Positions 26,527-35,520 of a stretch of 64,000 bases of DNA are shown piece by piece; position 1 is the first letter of the stretch; every line of letters starts with the position of its first letter. The DNA is taken from positions 558,001 through 622,000 of the forward strand of contig NZ_CP041091.1 of NCBI RefSeq assembly GCF_006494815.1, written 5' to 3'. Position numbers and translations under genes: made by a program. The notes under the pieces were generated by a model, which made no database searches, had not been told where the DNA came from, and saw only the letters and a program-made list of their open reading frames with translations. This DNA comes from Nocardioides sambongensis (lineage in GTDB: Bacteria; Actinomycetota; Actinomycetes; Propionibacteriales; Nocardioidaceae).

Positions 26527-27388
26527 TCAGCGCCGCAGAAGACGCTCGAGCACGGAGCGGGTCTCGCCGGCGGCCGGTGGCGCTGGTCCTTCGCCCTCGC
26601 GCGGAGTCGCCTTCATCTCGCGGGCGCGCAGAGGCCGGTTGTAGCGCGCGGCGCCGGTCGCGAAGGCTTCGGCGACGGCCGGCGCGTAGTGGGTGCCGAG
26701 CAGGTCGGTGACCCTGTCCACGAGGCGGGCCGGCATTCGGGTCCTCAGCGACCAGGGGAGGAGGAGCGCGTCCGTGGCGGACCTCTCGAACTCCTCGAGG
26801 GCGAGGCTGAGATCGAGCCAGAAGAGGTTCTCCTGGTTGCCATCGAACAGGCCTCGATGCGTGTCAGGGAGCTGGTCGAACAGGTACTTCGGTCCGATGC
26901 CGAAGGGATCTCCTGGTTCTTGTACAGCTTCAGGTCGTGGTGCAGGACGATGCTCGAGCCCTGGAGGAACGGGCGGATGAGCAGGGTGTCCAGTGTCGGG
27001 AAGGGATGTTGGTGGTTGGCGTCGACGAATGCCATGTCGAAGTGCTCGCCGAGCTCGGGTAGATCCAGGGTGGTGGTGAAGGGACGCTGGTCCACCCGTA
27101 CGGCGCCCACGGGGTAGATCTGCTCGATTAAGAAGCCGTTCGCCTCGGTCGGGTCGCCGAAGAAGGTGTTGTCGTGGTCCAACGTCGTGAAGGACTCGCC
27201 ACCGTTCTCCTCGAGGAGGCGGCAGGAATCCCGCCGGACAGACCGGAGGCGGTGCCCACTTCGAGGAAACTCGACGGACGGTGACGCCGGATCATCTCCT
27301 CGAAGTGGGGCACCTCGTCGGCCGCCACCGAACCCCATCCTGGTCGCCAGTGCGCGGCGAACAGGTCATCGATCTCGTGCTGATCCAC
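26527..27388 (-). pseudogene. class I methyltransferase-like gene, two frameshifts as read
   Basis: From the GTG at 27388 the frame gives SSFLEVGTASGLSGG, a SAM motif I. It then shifts at about 27228-27234 to LLEENGGESFTTLDHD and MAFVDANHQHP, and again at about 26904-26909 to FGIGPKYLFDQLPDTHRG and MPARLVDRVTDLLG, ending at 26527. Both breaks are cured by adding one base in a GGG/CCC run, giving 287 residues. The acidic FVDANHQH and HHDLKLY segments fit cephalosporin-hydroxylase-like or sugar O-methyltransferases. It precedes the dehydrogenase gene on the same strand. Whether the gene is truly broken is doubtful. Confidence 0.7.
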
Positions 27389-27524
27389 AGCGGTTCATCC
27401 TTTCGGAGTCAGCGCCACCACGCGAAGCGGTCGGACATGGTCTCGCGATCAGGCTAGCTCCGGGCGGACGCCCGGCGCGCCGGTGACCGGGGCACCGCGC
27501 GCGCACGGCGCCGGCTCGGCGAGA

Positions 27525-28583
27525 ATGACGGGCGTGACAAACGAGGTCGAGCCCACGCGCCCCCAGCTGCTGCTCGTCGTCGGGGCGGGCCGGAGCGGCA
27601 CGAGCACGGTCGCGGGGGCCCTGGCCAGGCTGGGGATGTCCGTCCCGCAACCCGAGGTGCCTGCCGACGACAGCAACCCCCGCGGCTTCTACGAGCCCCA
27701 GTGGGTGGTCGACTTCCACGAGGCTCTGCTCACCGGCGCGGGCGTGCGCACCAACGACGTACGGCCGCGGGCACTGGAACTGGCGCAGGAACATGCCGCA
27801 GCCGAGACCGCCGTCGTCCGGCTCACCGAGTGGCTCACGTCGTCGACCGCCGCACAGGATCTCGTCGTGAAGGACCCGCGGACCTTCTGGTTCCATCGTC
27901 TCTGGCGTGACTCGGCCGCAGCCGCCGGCCTGGACATCGCGTTCCTGACGATGCTGCGTCACCCGGCGGAGGTGGCCCGCTCGCGGGAGACGCACTACCT
28001 GGTCGGGCAGAGCGCCGAGCTCCGTCGGGCGCGGGAGACCGCGAACGTCGCCTCCTGGTGCCATGCCTTGCTGGTGACGGAGCGGGCGACCCGTGGGGAC
28101 CGCCGAGCGTTCGTCAGCTACGTCGACCTCATGTCCGACTGGCGCACCGCCCTGCGCCACGCCGACCGCTCACTGGGACTGGGCGTGACGAGGGACGTCA
28201 CCGACGCCCCCCATGCGATCGACGACTTCATCGATTCCTCTCTGCACCGCAGCAAGGTGAGCTGGGACGAGATGTCCGTGCACTCCGTGGTGCGCGATCT
28301 GGCCGAGGAGCTCTGGTCGGCCGCCGAGGGCCTCGTCGCGGACCCCGAGGACGGGGTGGTCCTGGATCTCCTCGACGACCTCCACCAGCGCTACGACGCT
28401 CTCTACGGCCTGGCCAGCGACCTGACCATGGACCAGCGCACCGTGGACGCGGCTGAGCGGCGCCAGCAGGTACGCCGCCTCCGCCAGCAGGTACAGCGTC
28501 TGGAGTGCGAGAACGCCCGCCTCGCGGCACGTCCCTCCCAGCGGGCACGCGCCTGGCTGGCGCGGTTCCGGCCCCGGCGCTGA
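27525..28583 (+). CDS. sulfotransferase-family protein with C-terminal coiled coil
   Basis: A 352-residue protein. The phosphosulfate loop is VVGAGRSGTSTVAGAL; ESxNP-like NPRGFYEPQWVVDFH, LVVKDPRTFWFH and LRHPAEVARSRE complete the second cofactor site. The last 50 residues form a coiled coil (RRLRQQVQRLECENARL) and end in a basic tail. The same layout occurs in the gene at 21939-23294. ATG at 27525 is used; a GTG at 27534, 7 nt after a weak GAGAAT -10, is an alternative. It converges on the Stealth gene with only 7 bp between stops. Confidence 0.78.
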   Translation: MTGVTNEVEPTRPQLLLVVGAGRSGTSTVAGALARLGMSVPQPEVPADDSNPRGFYEPQWVVDFHEALLTGAGVRTNDVRPRALELAQEHAAAETAVVRLTEWLTSSTAAQDLVVKDPRTFWFHRLWRDSAAAAGLDIAFLTMLRHPAEVARSRETHYLVGQSAELRRARETANVASWCHALLVTERATRGDRRAFVSYVDLMSDWRTALRHADRSLGLGVTRDVTDAPHAIDDFIDSSLHRSKVSWDEMSVHSVVRDLAEELWSAAEGLVADPEDGVVLDLLDDLHQRYDALYGLASDLTMDQRTVDAAERRQQVRRLRQQVQRLECENARLAARPSQRARAWLARFRPRR

Positions 28584-28590
28584 ACGAGGC

Positions 28591-31155
28591 TCAGCTCGTC
28601 GGTTCGCGCTCCCACGGCGCTCGCACGGGGAAGTACTGGTCGAAGAACCCGGCCAGCAGTCGGTCCACCTCGTCGTGGGGGAGCGCGTACGCGTGGTGGT
28701 CGCCGATGCAGAAGGTGTGGAGCTCGCGATCGAGGAGATCGCTCAGCACGCCGGGCAGGTTGGGCCGGCTCGCGTCCACGAAGCGTGTCGGCAGCAGGGA
28801 CTCGACGGCGGTGCCGGCCAGCATCCCGAAATGGGGAGCCAACGACGACACGAGCGACACGTCCGTGCTGGAGCGGAACCGGGCGCGGGCGGTCCGCTCG
28901 ACCTGGGTGGGGAAGGTGTGGACCGCCTCGCCCAACAGGCTGCGCGTCAGCGGGTAGGGGATGTGGAGCAGGTGCTGGGTGATGGTTGCGCCGAACCGCT
29001 CGTGCAGGAGGGCCCGGTTGAGGGCTGCGGCGCCCTCGAACGGCGGATCGTCGCTCCCGGGAACGCCGATCGGACCCGGAGCCGTGAACACCTTCGGGAG
29101 CCCGCCGGCGGTGAAGAACGCCTCCGGCGTGAGTGGCCGGCCGAGGAAGAAGTCGTCGTTGAAGTAGAGGAAGTGCTCACTCAATCCCTCAATGCGATGC
29201 AGCGCCGTCTCGATCGCGTGTGAGTTGAACGTGGGGAGCGCGTCGGCAGGGAGTATCTCGGAATGGTCGACCAGCCGGACCTGCGGATGATCGACCAGCC
29301 AGGAGGGACGCTGGCCGGCGGTGACCAGGTGGATCGTCCGGATCCACGGCGCGAAGGTGTGGAGACTGCGCAACGAGTAGCGGAGCTCGTCGCGATTGCG
29401 GAAGCGTGCGTCGCCGGAGGAAGCGTCGTTTCCGGCGCCTTGCGGGGCCGCTGACAGCGCGCGCGACTTCGCCGAGTGCCAGTCGGGGTCGCCGTCGTCC
29501 ACCCAGGTGAACACGGCGTCGATCGGGAACCGGCACTCGTCGTAGTACGGGCCTGCCAGGACTGAGAGGCCCGGAGCCGTTACGCCCTCGACGGAGATCG
29601 TGCCGACGTGATCGGGCCGCACCCGACGGACGAACGGGTTGGGTCCCGGGGCATGGAGCACCCCGTCGTGGTCGCGCAGCCAGAACTCGGCGCGGAGACC
29701 GGATCCGTCGCACAGGTGCGATCGTGCACCTTCGACGTCGGGCCACGGCTCGAGGCTGAGTCCGCGAACCATCATCCGGGGAAGTGACCGGCACATCGCC
29801 GCAACCGCTCCGCGTCCCACCTGCCATCCGTCGCTCTCGGTGATCGCGAGGCTGACCGTGTCGGGCAGTCCCGCCCGGCCGAGCGCCTCGATGGCGCTCG
29901 CGCGCTGGTCGTCGGGGACGACGACGGTCGGCGGTTGCCCGTCGCGCCCTGGCAGGACGAACCATCCGTCGATGACGGCGAACTCGCGGACCACAACGCT
30001 CAGCAGGTCCGCACGGAACTGCTGCGGTGTGACCGTCGGTGGCCTGATGTCGAGCATCGGGCCCGGCTCCTTCGTGGCAACCGCGGGCGACAAGCGGCGC
30101 GACGCCCTCGCTTCGCTCACGATCTCCCGCCATCCCGCTTCGAAGGACGCCGGCGCGAAACGTCGGGTTGTGGCGAGCGCCGCCTCGCCGACCCTGGCAC
30201 GAAGGTCTGCGTCGCGCGCGAGGAGGAGTAGGCGCTCGGCCACCGCCGCCTCATCGCCCTGAGGGGTCAGATAGCCATCGACCCCGTGGGTGAGGACCTC
30301 GGAGGGCACCGTCGGGCAGTCGTAGGCGATGACTGGCAGTCCGGCCGACATCGCGTGCAGCAGGGCCAGTTGGTCGCCCTCGCTGCGGGAGGTGAGCAGA
30401 CCGATCGATGCCGCGCTCAGCTCCGCGTCCATGCGGACGGTATCGGCCAGTTCGATCCGGTCGCCGAACCGTTCGCGATCGGCGATCGCCTGGAGACGGC
30501 CCCGCCCCGGGCCGGAGCCGATGAGGCGGAGCCGCCACCCCGGCAACTGGTCGGCCACGCGACCGAATGCGCGGACCGCGTGGTCGTGCTGGCGAGTGCC
30601 GTCCGCTCGCCCCACCGCGAGGACCACCGGCCGCTCGAGCGCTGAGCGCGGCGCCGAAGGCGCGGGGGAGGGCAGGAGCCGGACTCGGCTCGCGACCGGC
30701 CCGAGCAGGTCGCGCAGTCGGTCCTGCCCCGATGCGGTCGGCGTCACGATGGCGTCCGCCCGGGAGGCGAAGGCCGCGAGGGTCTCCGCCTCGGTCTCGC
30801 CGAGAACGGTCGTCTCCAGGTGGATCAGCGCAGCGTCGCGTCGGCAGAGCAGCGAGGCCTTCGCGAGCAGCCCGGCGGTCGAGGTGACCAGGATGTCCGC
30901 GGAGAGGGCAGCGAGCCCGGCGTCGGTCGCAGCGCCCTCCAGCGTGCGGAAATCGATGTCGGGCTCGAGGTCCGCCGGCCGTGGCACGGCTCGGCCGACG
31001 CCGACGACTTCGACCTCGTGGTCCTGGATCAGGGCGTTGGCGCGCAGCACGGTGGTGCGCATCAGGTCGCTGGCGGGCCCGACGGGCGGCACCAGAAGAG
31101 CGACCGTGACGCGGTTGCGGCGCGTCCGGGAACGCCCCCAGTCGATCCCCCGCAC
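28591..31155 (-). CDS. GT4 glycosyltransferase fused to a Stealth sugar-phosphotransferase
   Basis: An 854-residue fusion. Residues about 20-370 are a GT4 transferase: LAVGRADGTRQHDHAVRAF, WRLRLIGSGPGRGRL, LLTSRSEGDQLALLHAMSAGLPVIAYD. From about 540 on come Stealth regions: CR1 IDAVFTWVDDGDPDW, CR2 RFRNRDELRYSLRSLHTFAPW, then FLYFNDDFFLG and CIGDHHAYAL for CR3/CR4. Stealth proteins transfer sugar-1-phosphates, giving phosphodiester-linked capsules in bacteria (relatives of GlcNAc-1-phosphotransferase). GTG at 31155 has GGGAGGGAG 6 nt upstream; a TAGGCT -10 sits at 31207-31202. It diverges from the sulfotransferase at 31361. Confidence 0.85.
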   Translation of the reverse strand: MRGIDWGRSRTRRNRVTVALLVPPVGPASDLMRTTVLRANALIQDHEVEVVGVGRAVPRPADLEPDIDFRTLEGAATDAGLAALSADILVTSTAGLLAKASLLCRRDAALIHLETTVLGETEAETLAAFASRADAIVTPTASGQDRLRDLLGPVASRVRLLPSPAPSAPRSALERPVVLAVGRADGTRQHDHAVRAFGRVADQLPGWRLRLIGSGPGRGRLQAIADRERFGDRIELADTVRMDAELSAASIGLLTSRSEGDQLALLHAMSAGLPVIAYDCPTVPSEVLTHGVDGYLTPQGDEAAVAERLLLLARDADLRARVGEAALATTRRFAPASFEAGWREIVSEARASRRLSPAVATKEPGPMLDIRPPTVTPQQFRADLLSVVVREFAVIDGWFVLPGRDGQPPTVVVPDDQRASAIEALGRAGLPDTVSLAITESDGWQVGRGAVAAMCRSLPRMMVRGLSLEPWPDVEGARSHLCDGSGLRAEFWLRDHDGVLHAPGPNPFVRRVRPDHVGTISVEGVTAPGLSVLAGPYYDECRFPIDAVFTWVDDGDPDWHSAKSRALSAAPQGAGNDASSGDARFRNRDELRYSLRSLHTFAPWIRTIHLVTAGQRPSWLVDHPQVRLVDHSEILPADALPTFNSHAIETALHRIEGLSEHFLYFNDDFFLGRPLTPEAFFTAGGLPKVFTAPGPIGVPGSDDPPFEGAAALNRALLHERFGATITQHLLHIPYPLTRSLLGEAVHTFPTQVERTARARFRSSTDVSLVSSLAPHFGMLAGTAVESLLPTRFVDASRPNLPGVLSDLLDRELHTFCIGDHHAYALPHDEVDRLLAGFFDQYFPVRAPWEREPTS

Positions 31156-31360
31156 GGACCACTCCCTCCCGCCGTCGACCGAGATCCGACGATCCGGCGC
31201 CAGCCTAGCCCGCGCCCGCCCCGGAGGCCGGGATCGGTCACCTGTCCCACGCCCGGCGCCCAGCGACAGGCCGTTCGAGGTGTGCGCGGTACCAGCACGG
31301 TGCTCGGGTAGTCTCCGGCGAAGCGCCGGAGGAGCCGGACACATCGGACGGAGAGGACAG

Positions 31361-32134
31361 ATGCAGCTGATCGTGGCTGGGTTCCACCGCAGTGGAACGT
31401 CGTTGGTGACGCAGTTGCTGGTTGAGGCCGGGCTCTTCGTCGGCGACGAGCTTCTCGGCAGCCGTCCCTCGAATCCCTACGGCCACTTCGAGGACACCGA
31501 GTTCCTTCGACTGCATCGGGCGATCCTGGAGCGTCACGGCTCGGACTGGCAGTGGGACGCGGCGTTCCCACATTTCATCGGTCCTGATCACTGGCGGGCG
31601 ATGGTCGCCCTGATCCGTAAGCGCGAGCTGGCCTATTCGACGTGGGGGTTCAAGGACCCGCGGGTGTGCCTGTTCCTCGGCGCCTGGAACTATCTGCTGC
31701 CCGACGCGAAGTTCCTCGTCGTCTACCGCGATCCGGCCGAGTGCGTGCGGTCCCTGGAGACCCGCCAGGCCGACGACCTGCTGCACGGTCGGGGAAATGA
31801 GGCCGATCACCGACGGTTCTTCAGCGAGCCCGACCACGGGCTGCGTCTGTGGGACACCTACAACCGTGGACTGGTGAACTTCGTGCGGACCCACCGCGAT
31901 GACTGCCTCGTCATCAACCACCAGCAGGTCGTCGACGGATACCCCGTGGTGCGGCGGGTGAACGAGCGGCTGGGGCTCAGCCTGGCCGACGTATCCGCTG
32001 CCGAGGTCTTCGACCCTGCCGTGACCGGGCGCCGCTCGGCGCCGCTGCGCACCATCTCCGATGATGTCGCCGACCGCGTCCGGGAGACGTGGGAGACATT
32101 GGAATCGTTGACCGACACCGAGGAGGCCGTGTGA
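31361..32134 (+). CDS. sulfotransferase-family protein
   Basis: A compact 257-residue enzyme. VAGFHRSGTSLVTQLL is the phosphosulfate loop, NPYGHFEDTEFLRLH follows as in related bacterial sulfotransferases, then WGFKDPRVCLF and VVYRDPAECVRSL give the second PAPS site. It starts with ATG at 31361 after GGAGAGG and has a likely -10 (TAGTCT, 31309-31314). Its stop overlaps the ATG of a small coiled-coil gene, which looks like the tail carried by two other sulfotransferases here. It heads a four- to five-gene coupled operon running to 35489. Confidence 0.8.
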   Translation: MQLIVAGFHRSGTSLVTQLLVEAGLFVGDELLGSRPSNPYGHFEDTEFLRLHRAILERHGSDWQWDAAFPHFIGPDHWRAMVALIRKRELAYSTWGFKDPRVCLFLGAWNYLLPDAKFLVVYRDPAECVRSLETRQADDLLHGRGNEADHRRFFSEPDHGLRLWDTYNRGLVNFVRTHRDDCLVINHQQVVDGYPVVRRVNERLGLSLADVSAAEVFDPAVTGRRSAPLRTISDDVADRVRETWETLESLTDTEEAV

Positions 32135-32442
32135 TGGAGCCACTTATTCGCGCCGAGGCGACCGCGGTGGGCGACCTGCAGATGGAGAACGAGCTCCTGC
32201 GGTACGAGGTCGCGCACCTGCGTGCGCGACTCGCCGCGGCAGACGAGGCGCGGACCGCCGCGCAGCGCACGCTCGAGCGGCTCCGAGAGAAGCAGGCTCC
32301 GTCGGCCGCACTCGACGAGGCGCGCACGGACCTGATGTGGCTGCTGGGCCGGCTGGACCGCTCCCCGGCTGGTCCGCTGCTGCGGAGGTACGGCGGCTTC
32401 CGCACCCTCCGCGACAAGTACCTGGGCGAGCCTGATGGCTGA
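32134..32442 (+). CDS. small coiled-coil protein
   Basis: A 102-residue protein with a long heptad helix (MENELLRYEVAHLRARLAAA and on to LERLREK) and a C-terminal segment RRYGGFRTLRDKYLGE. No catalytic motif. The ATG at 32134 overlaps the stop of the sulfotransferase (TGATG) and its own end overlaps the next gene by 8 nt. Its make-up, coiled coil plus basic tail, equals the C-terminal extension of the sulfotransferases at 21939 and 27525, so it may be the same module encoded separately and acting as a scaffold. That role is inference. Confidence 0.7.
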   Translation: MEPLIRAEATAVGDLQMENELLRYEVAHLRARLAAADEARTAAQRTLERLREKQAPSAALDEARTDLMWLLGRLDRSPAGPLLRRYGGFRTLRDKYLGEPDG

Positions 32443-33325
32443 TGGTGGGCCAGACCGGATCCTGTTGTGGACCGGCCGCAAAGGGCCGGACGGAGGTCGC
32501 GGTCGCGACGGCTGGAACACGTCGTTGAGCGAGCTCGGTCGTGCGCTCGCAGATGCGCGCGAGGTCGTCGTGGAGGACGCTCTCAGCTTCCCGTGGGGTG
32601 AGCTCAACCGGGAGCGATTCAGAGCCCTTCCGCTGACCGTCACGCTGCCGCACGACTTGGTGGCGACCGAGGTCATCGGGGCCCTTCACCATCCGCTCCT
32701 GATCCACCTGACGCCGTTCGATCGTCTGATCGATGAGCGTCTCGAGGTTCGTGCCGAGCTCACGCAGGGCTACGACCTGGCCGAGGCTGTGTGGGCCAGC
32801 GGGTCGGGCTCAGGATCGGATCAGCGCCATCGTGGGAAGGCGCGGCTCTACGACGTGGCGGAGGTCGTGCAGCAGGAGGTCGGTGATGCCATCGCGACGA
32901 TGGAATCCCGGCCGCTGGTCGGGTTCCTCGGCGGCGCGGCTGACCTGGCGGGTCCGGTCACGACGGCCCTGCGCTGCGCACGGGCCACCTTCGCCGTCGG
33001 TGACCCGCCGACCGATGGCCCCAGCCCACACGTGGTGGTCGCACGGCTGCCTGACGGCGGTCAGGACCGGGCGGGCCGGATGGCCGAGTTCGCCCGCGCG
33101 CGGGATCTGCTGCACCCCGGTGGCACGTTCATCGTGGTCGCCCACGTGGTCGACGCTCCGGACGGCGGGGCGAACCCTCGGATCTCGACGCTGGTCGACG
33201 AGCTCAACGCCGCGTTCGGTGGCATGCTGCACGTCGATGAGCTGCGCTCTGTCCGTTGGCCGGGTGACCTCCTCTCACGGGCCGTCGTGCTGAGCGCCAC
33301 CTCCTTGCAGGGAGGTCGGCTGTGA
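32435..33325 (+). CDS. uncharacterised cluster protein, possibly methyltransferase-like
   Basis: A 296-residue protein I cannot assign with confidence. LVGFLGGAADLAGPVTTAL near residue 170 resembles a glycine-rich first loop of a class I methyltransferase, and RDLLHPGGTFIVVAHVVDAP resembles the strand-4/5 region of that fold, but the SAM-binding acidic residue and catalytic motifs are not evident. The N-terminal 130 residues match nothing I know. Translation is coupled to both neighbours (8-nt overlap before, TGATG after), so it works with the flanking sulfotransferase and glycosyltransferase genes. Confidence 0.6.
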   Translation: MADGGPDRILLWTGRKGPDGGRGRDGWNTSLSELGRALADAREVVVEDALSFPWGELNRERFRALPLTVTLPHDLVATEVIGALHHPLLIHLTPFDRLIDERLEVRAELTQGYDLAEAVWASGSGSGSDQRHRGKARLYDVAEVVQQEVGDAIATMESRPLVGFLGGAADLAGPVTTALRCARATFAVGDPPTDGPSPHVVVARLPDGGQDRAGRMAEFARARDLLHPGGTFIVVAHVVDAPDGGANPRISTLVDELNAAFGGMLHVDELRSVRWPGDLLSRAVVLSATSLQGGRL

Positions 33326-34455
33326 TGCGGGTCGCGATCCTCGCCAACGACGTCGTTCCCGGCATGGGCATGCCGGTCGCCGCACCTGGCCTGCGTGCGT
33401 GGGGAATGGCGGAGGGACTGCGTGAGCTCGGCTGCGAGGTCGTGGTGATCATCGAGCCCGGCCTGGCCGGATCGGTCTGGGGTCGCGCCCTGCCGCCGCC
33501 GACCCCCTCAGGTGCCATCGCGCTACGCCCGACGCGGATCGCGGAGTACGTGCGCGCGCAGTCCATCGACGCACTGGTGATCTGCAACTCCAACCATGCG
33601 CCGGCGCTCGGTGACCTCGGACGGTGCCGGCTCATCTACGACTTCTTCGCTCCCAAGGTGCTGGAGATGTCGGAGAACGTCGCACGCGACGATCTCGAGG
33701 AAGCTCTGTGGCAGCTGCGAGTGCGCAAGTCGGCGGCGCTGGCGCGCAGCGACGCGGTCGTATCCAACGGCGCGAAGAAGCTGCCGTACGTCCGTGAGTG
33801 GATGGAACGCAGCGGGGTCCCCGACCTCCCGCTCGCCGTCGTCAACCCCGGCGTTCCACCGATGCCACCCGCTCCGCGGCGTGATGGTCCGCTCCGCGCC
33901 ATCGCCACCGGATACCTCCAGCCGTGGTCGCGGCCCGGAGCGTGGACCTCCGCAGTGCTGCCGCTGCTGGACGAGGGCATCTTGACGCTGGACCTGCTGG
34001 TCGCGCGGCACTGGGGCCAGCGCGTCACTCGCGAGGAGACGCCTCAGGAACTGAGTCGGCTCTTCGAGCATCCTGCCGTGACCAGCCACCAGAGCCTGCG
34101 CTTCGGCGACTTCCGTGCGCTGATGTCCGGATTCGATCTCAGCCTCGACATCTTCGCGCGCAATCCGGAACGGGAGCTGGCGATGGTGACGAGGTCGGTC
34201 GTCGCTCTCGCCGGCGGGCTTCCCGTCCTGCATCCGCCGTTCACCGAGGTGAGTCCGATCATCCGGCAGTACGGCGCCGGCTGGCTGGTTCAGGGCGACG
34301 ACGCCGCGGAGATGACCGACGTGCTCCGCGGGATCGGGGAGGACGAGGCGGCACTGAAGTCGGCGCGGGACGGGGCGGTGCGGGTCTCGCACGAGGTGTT
34401 CGCGCCCGCGGTCGCCGCTGCGCCGCTCCAGCAGCTGCTCGAGGAGCTCCTGTGA
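33325..34455 (+). CDS. GT4-like glycosyltransferase
   Basis: A 376-residue GT-B fold protein: N-terminal MRVAILANDVVPGMGMP with a long first domain, LIYDFFAPKVLEM, and a C-terminal half with LSLDIFARNPERELAM, VALAGGLPVLHPPFTEVSP, which corresponds to the nucleotide-sugar-binding E...GGLPV region of GT4 enzymes, though the usual ExF/E motif is replaced by NPERE. ATG at 33325 overlaps the preceding stop (TGATG); GTG at 33322 is possible. GGGAGG lies upstream. Coupled by GTGA to the next glycosyltransferase. Donor and acceptor unknown. Confidence 0.75.
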   Translation: MRVAILANDVVPGMGMPVAAPGLRAWGMAEGLRELGCEVVVIIEPGLAGSVWGRALPPPTPSGAIALRPTRIAEYVRAQSIDALVICNSNHAPALGDLGRCRLIYDFFAPKVLEMSENVARDDLEEALWQLRVRKSAALARSDAVVSNGAKKLPYVREWMERSGVPDLPLAVVNPGVPPMPPAPRRDGPLRAIATGYLQPWSRPGAWTSAVLPLLDEGILTLDLLVARHWGQRVTREETPQELSRLFEHPAVTSHQSLRFGDFRALMSGFDLSLDIFARNPERELAMVTRSVVALAGGLPVLHPPFTEVSPIIRQYGAGWLVQGDDAAEMTDVLRGIGEDEAALKSARDGAVRVSHEVFAPAVAAAPLQQLLEELL

Positions 34456-35489
34456 CCATCGCACCCACCGGTGAGCGGAAGCTGTACATCTGGACGCACA
34501 CCTACCACCCGTATGGCGGCGTGGTGAAGACCCTGGACTACGGGCTCCACGCCCGTGCGCTCGGCTACGCGGTGGAGATCATCTCGCCGCTTGCCCATCG
34601 TCCCGGCGAGGGAGTGCTCGCGATCGAACGGATCGGAGCTCTGTGCCGCGACGACGGGGTCACCTTCTCCCGGGGGCGTCGACCGGAGATGGGACCCGAC
34701 TCCCTGGTCCTGTTCGCGCACCCGCGTGACTACGACATGGTGCGGCCGGCGCTGCCGGAGGGCGCATCGCCCGAGCGGATGATCCACCTCGTCCAGAACG
34801 TGCGCCACACGAACCCGTTCTGGCTCTCCGGCTATGCGTTGCGGTTGCTGACCCGACCGGCGTCGCGCATCGTGACCAGTCCGGTGATCGGAGAGCGGAT
34901 CCGTCCCTGGGTGGACCCGCGTGCGCTGCTGTGGGAGAACACCCTCGGTCACGACCTGGCGCCGTTCGGCCGACACCGCGTGGGGGGCGTGCGCGGGCGT
35001 CCGCTGCGCGTCCTCTACACGACGTGGAAGAACGAGGTGGGCGACGCGGTCGCCCGCGTCCTCGAGGGTGATGAGCGGTTCGAGTTCCGGGCGATCCGGC
35101 ACACCGTCGACTGGACCGAGCTGAGCCAGCACTACGGGTGGTCCGACGTCTTCTTGTCGACGCCGAACCGCGAGGAGGGGACCTACCTCCCCGGTCTGGA
35201 GGCGATGGCCGCCGGAAGCCTGGTCGTCACGCCGGACGCCGGCGGGAACATGGACTACTGCCGGCCGGATGAGAACTGCCTGATGGTCGGCTTCGGCGCG
35301 GTCGACGACTATCGAGGCGCCCTGGCCGCACTGGCCGAGGCCTCCGAGGAGAGGATCGACAGTCTGCGTTCAGCGGGCTACGCGGTCACGGGGAACTTCG
35401 GTCTCGAGCGTGAGCAGGCCGGGTTCGGGGCGTTCCTCGACTCGCTGTGGAGCCGGATCGCCGCGTTCGAAGGCACGGGGGAGCGCTGA
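34452..35489 (+). CDS. GT4-like glycosyltransferase
   Basis: A 345-residue GT-B glycosyltransferase. Start: KLYIWTHTYHPYGGVVKTL, a glycine-rich acceptor loop; end: STPNREEGTYLPGLEAMAAG followed by VVTPDAGGNMDY, which contains the EGxxLPxLEAMAxG signature of GT4 retaining enzymes and the loop for the nucleotide. GTG start at 34452 overlaps the previous stop (GTGA). It ends the plus-strand operon and converges on the small sulfotransferase gene. Probably adds one sugar to the same glycan as its neighbour. Confidence 0.8.
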   Translation: MTIAPTGERKLYIWTHTYHPYGGVVKTLDYGLHARALGYAVEIISPLAHRPGEGVLAIERIGALCRDDGVTFSRGRRPEMGPDSLVLFAHPRDYDMVRPALPEGASPERMIHLVQNVRHTNPFWLSGYALRLLTRPASRIVTSPVIGERIRPWVDPRALLWENTLGHDLAPFGRHRVGGVRGRPLRVLYTTWKNEVGDAVARVLEGDERFEFRAIRHTVDWTELSQHYGWSDVFLSTPNREEGTYLPGLEAMAAGSLVVTPDAGGNMDYCRPDENCLMVGFGAVDDYRGALAALAEASEERIDSLRSAGYAVTGNFGLEREQAGFGAFLDSLWSRIAAFEGTGER

Positions 35490-35520
35490 GGCGTCGAGGC
35501 GGTTCGTCAGCGCGGCGCGT

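Noticed and set aside
24262..27388. Programmed -1 frameshifting in the sulfotransferase and methyltransferase genes
   Set aside because: No slippery heptamer (X-XXY-YYZ) with a downstream structure is clear, and the same one-base lesion occurs in unrelated genes such as dprA.
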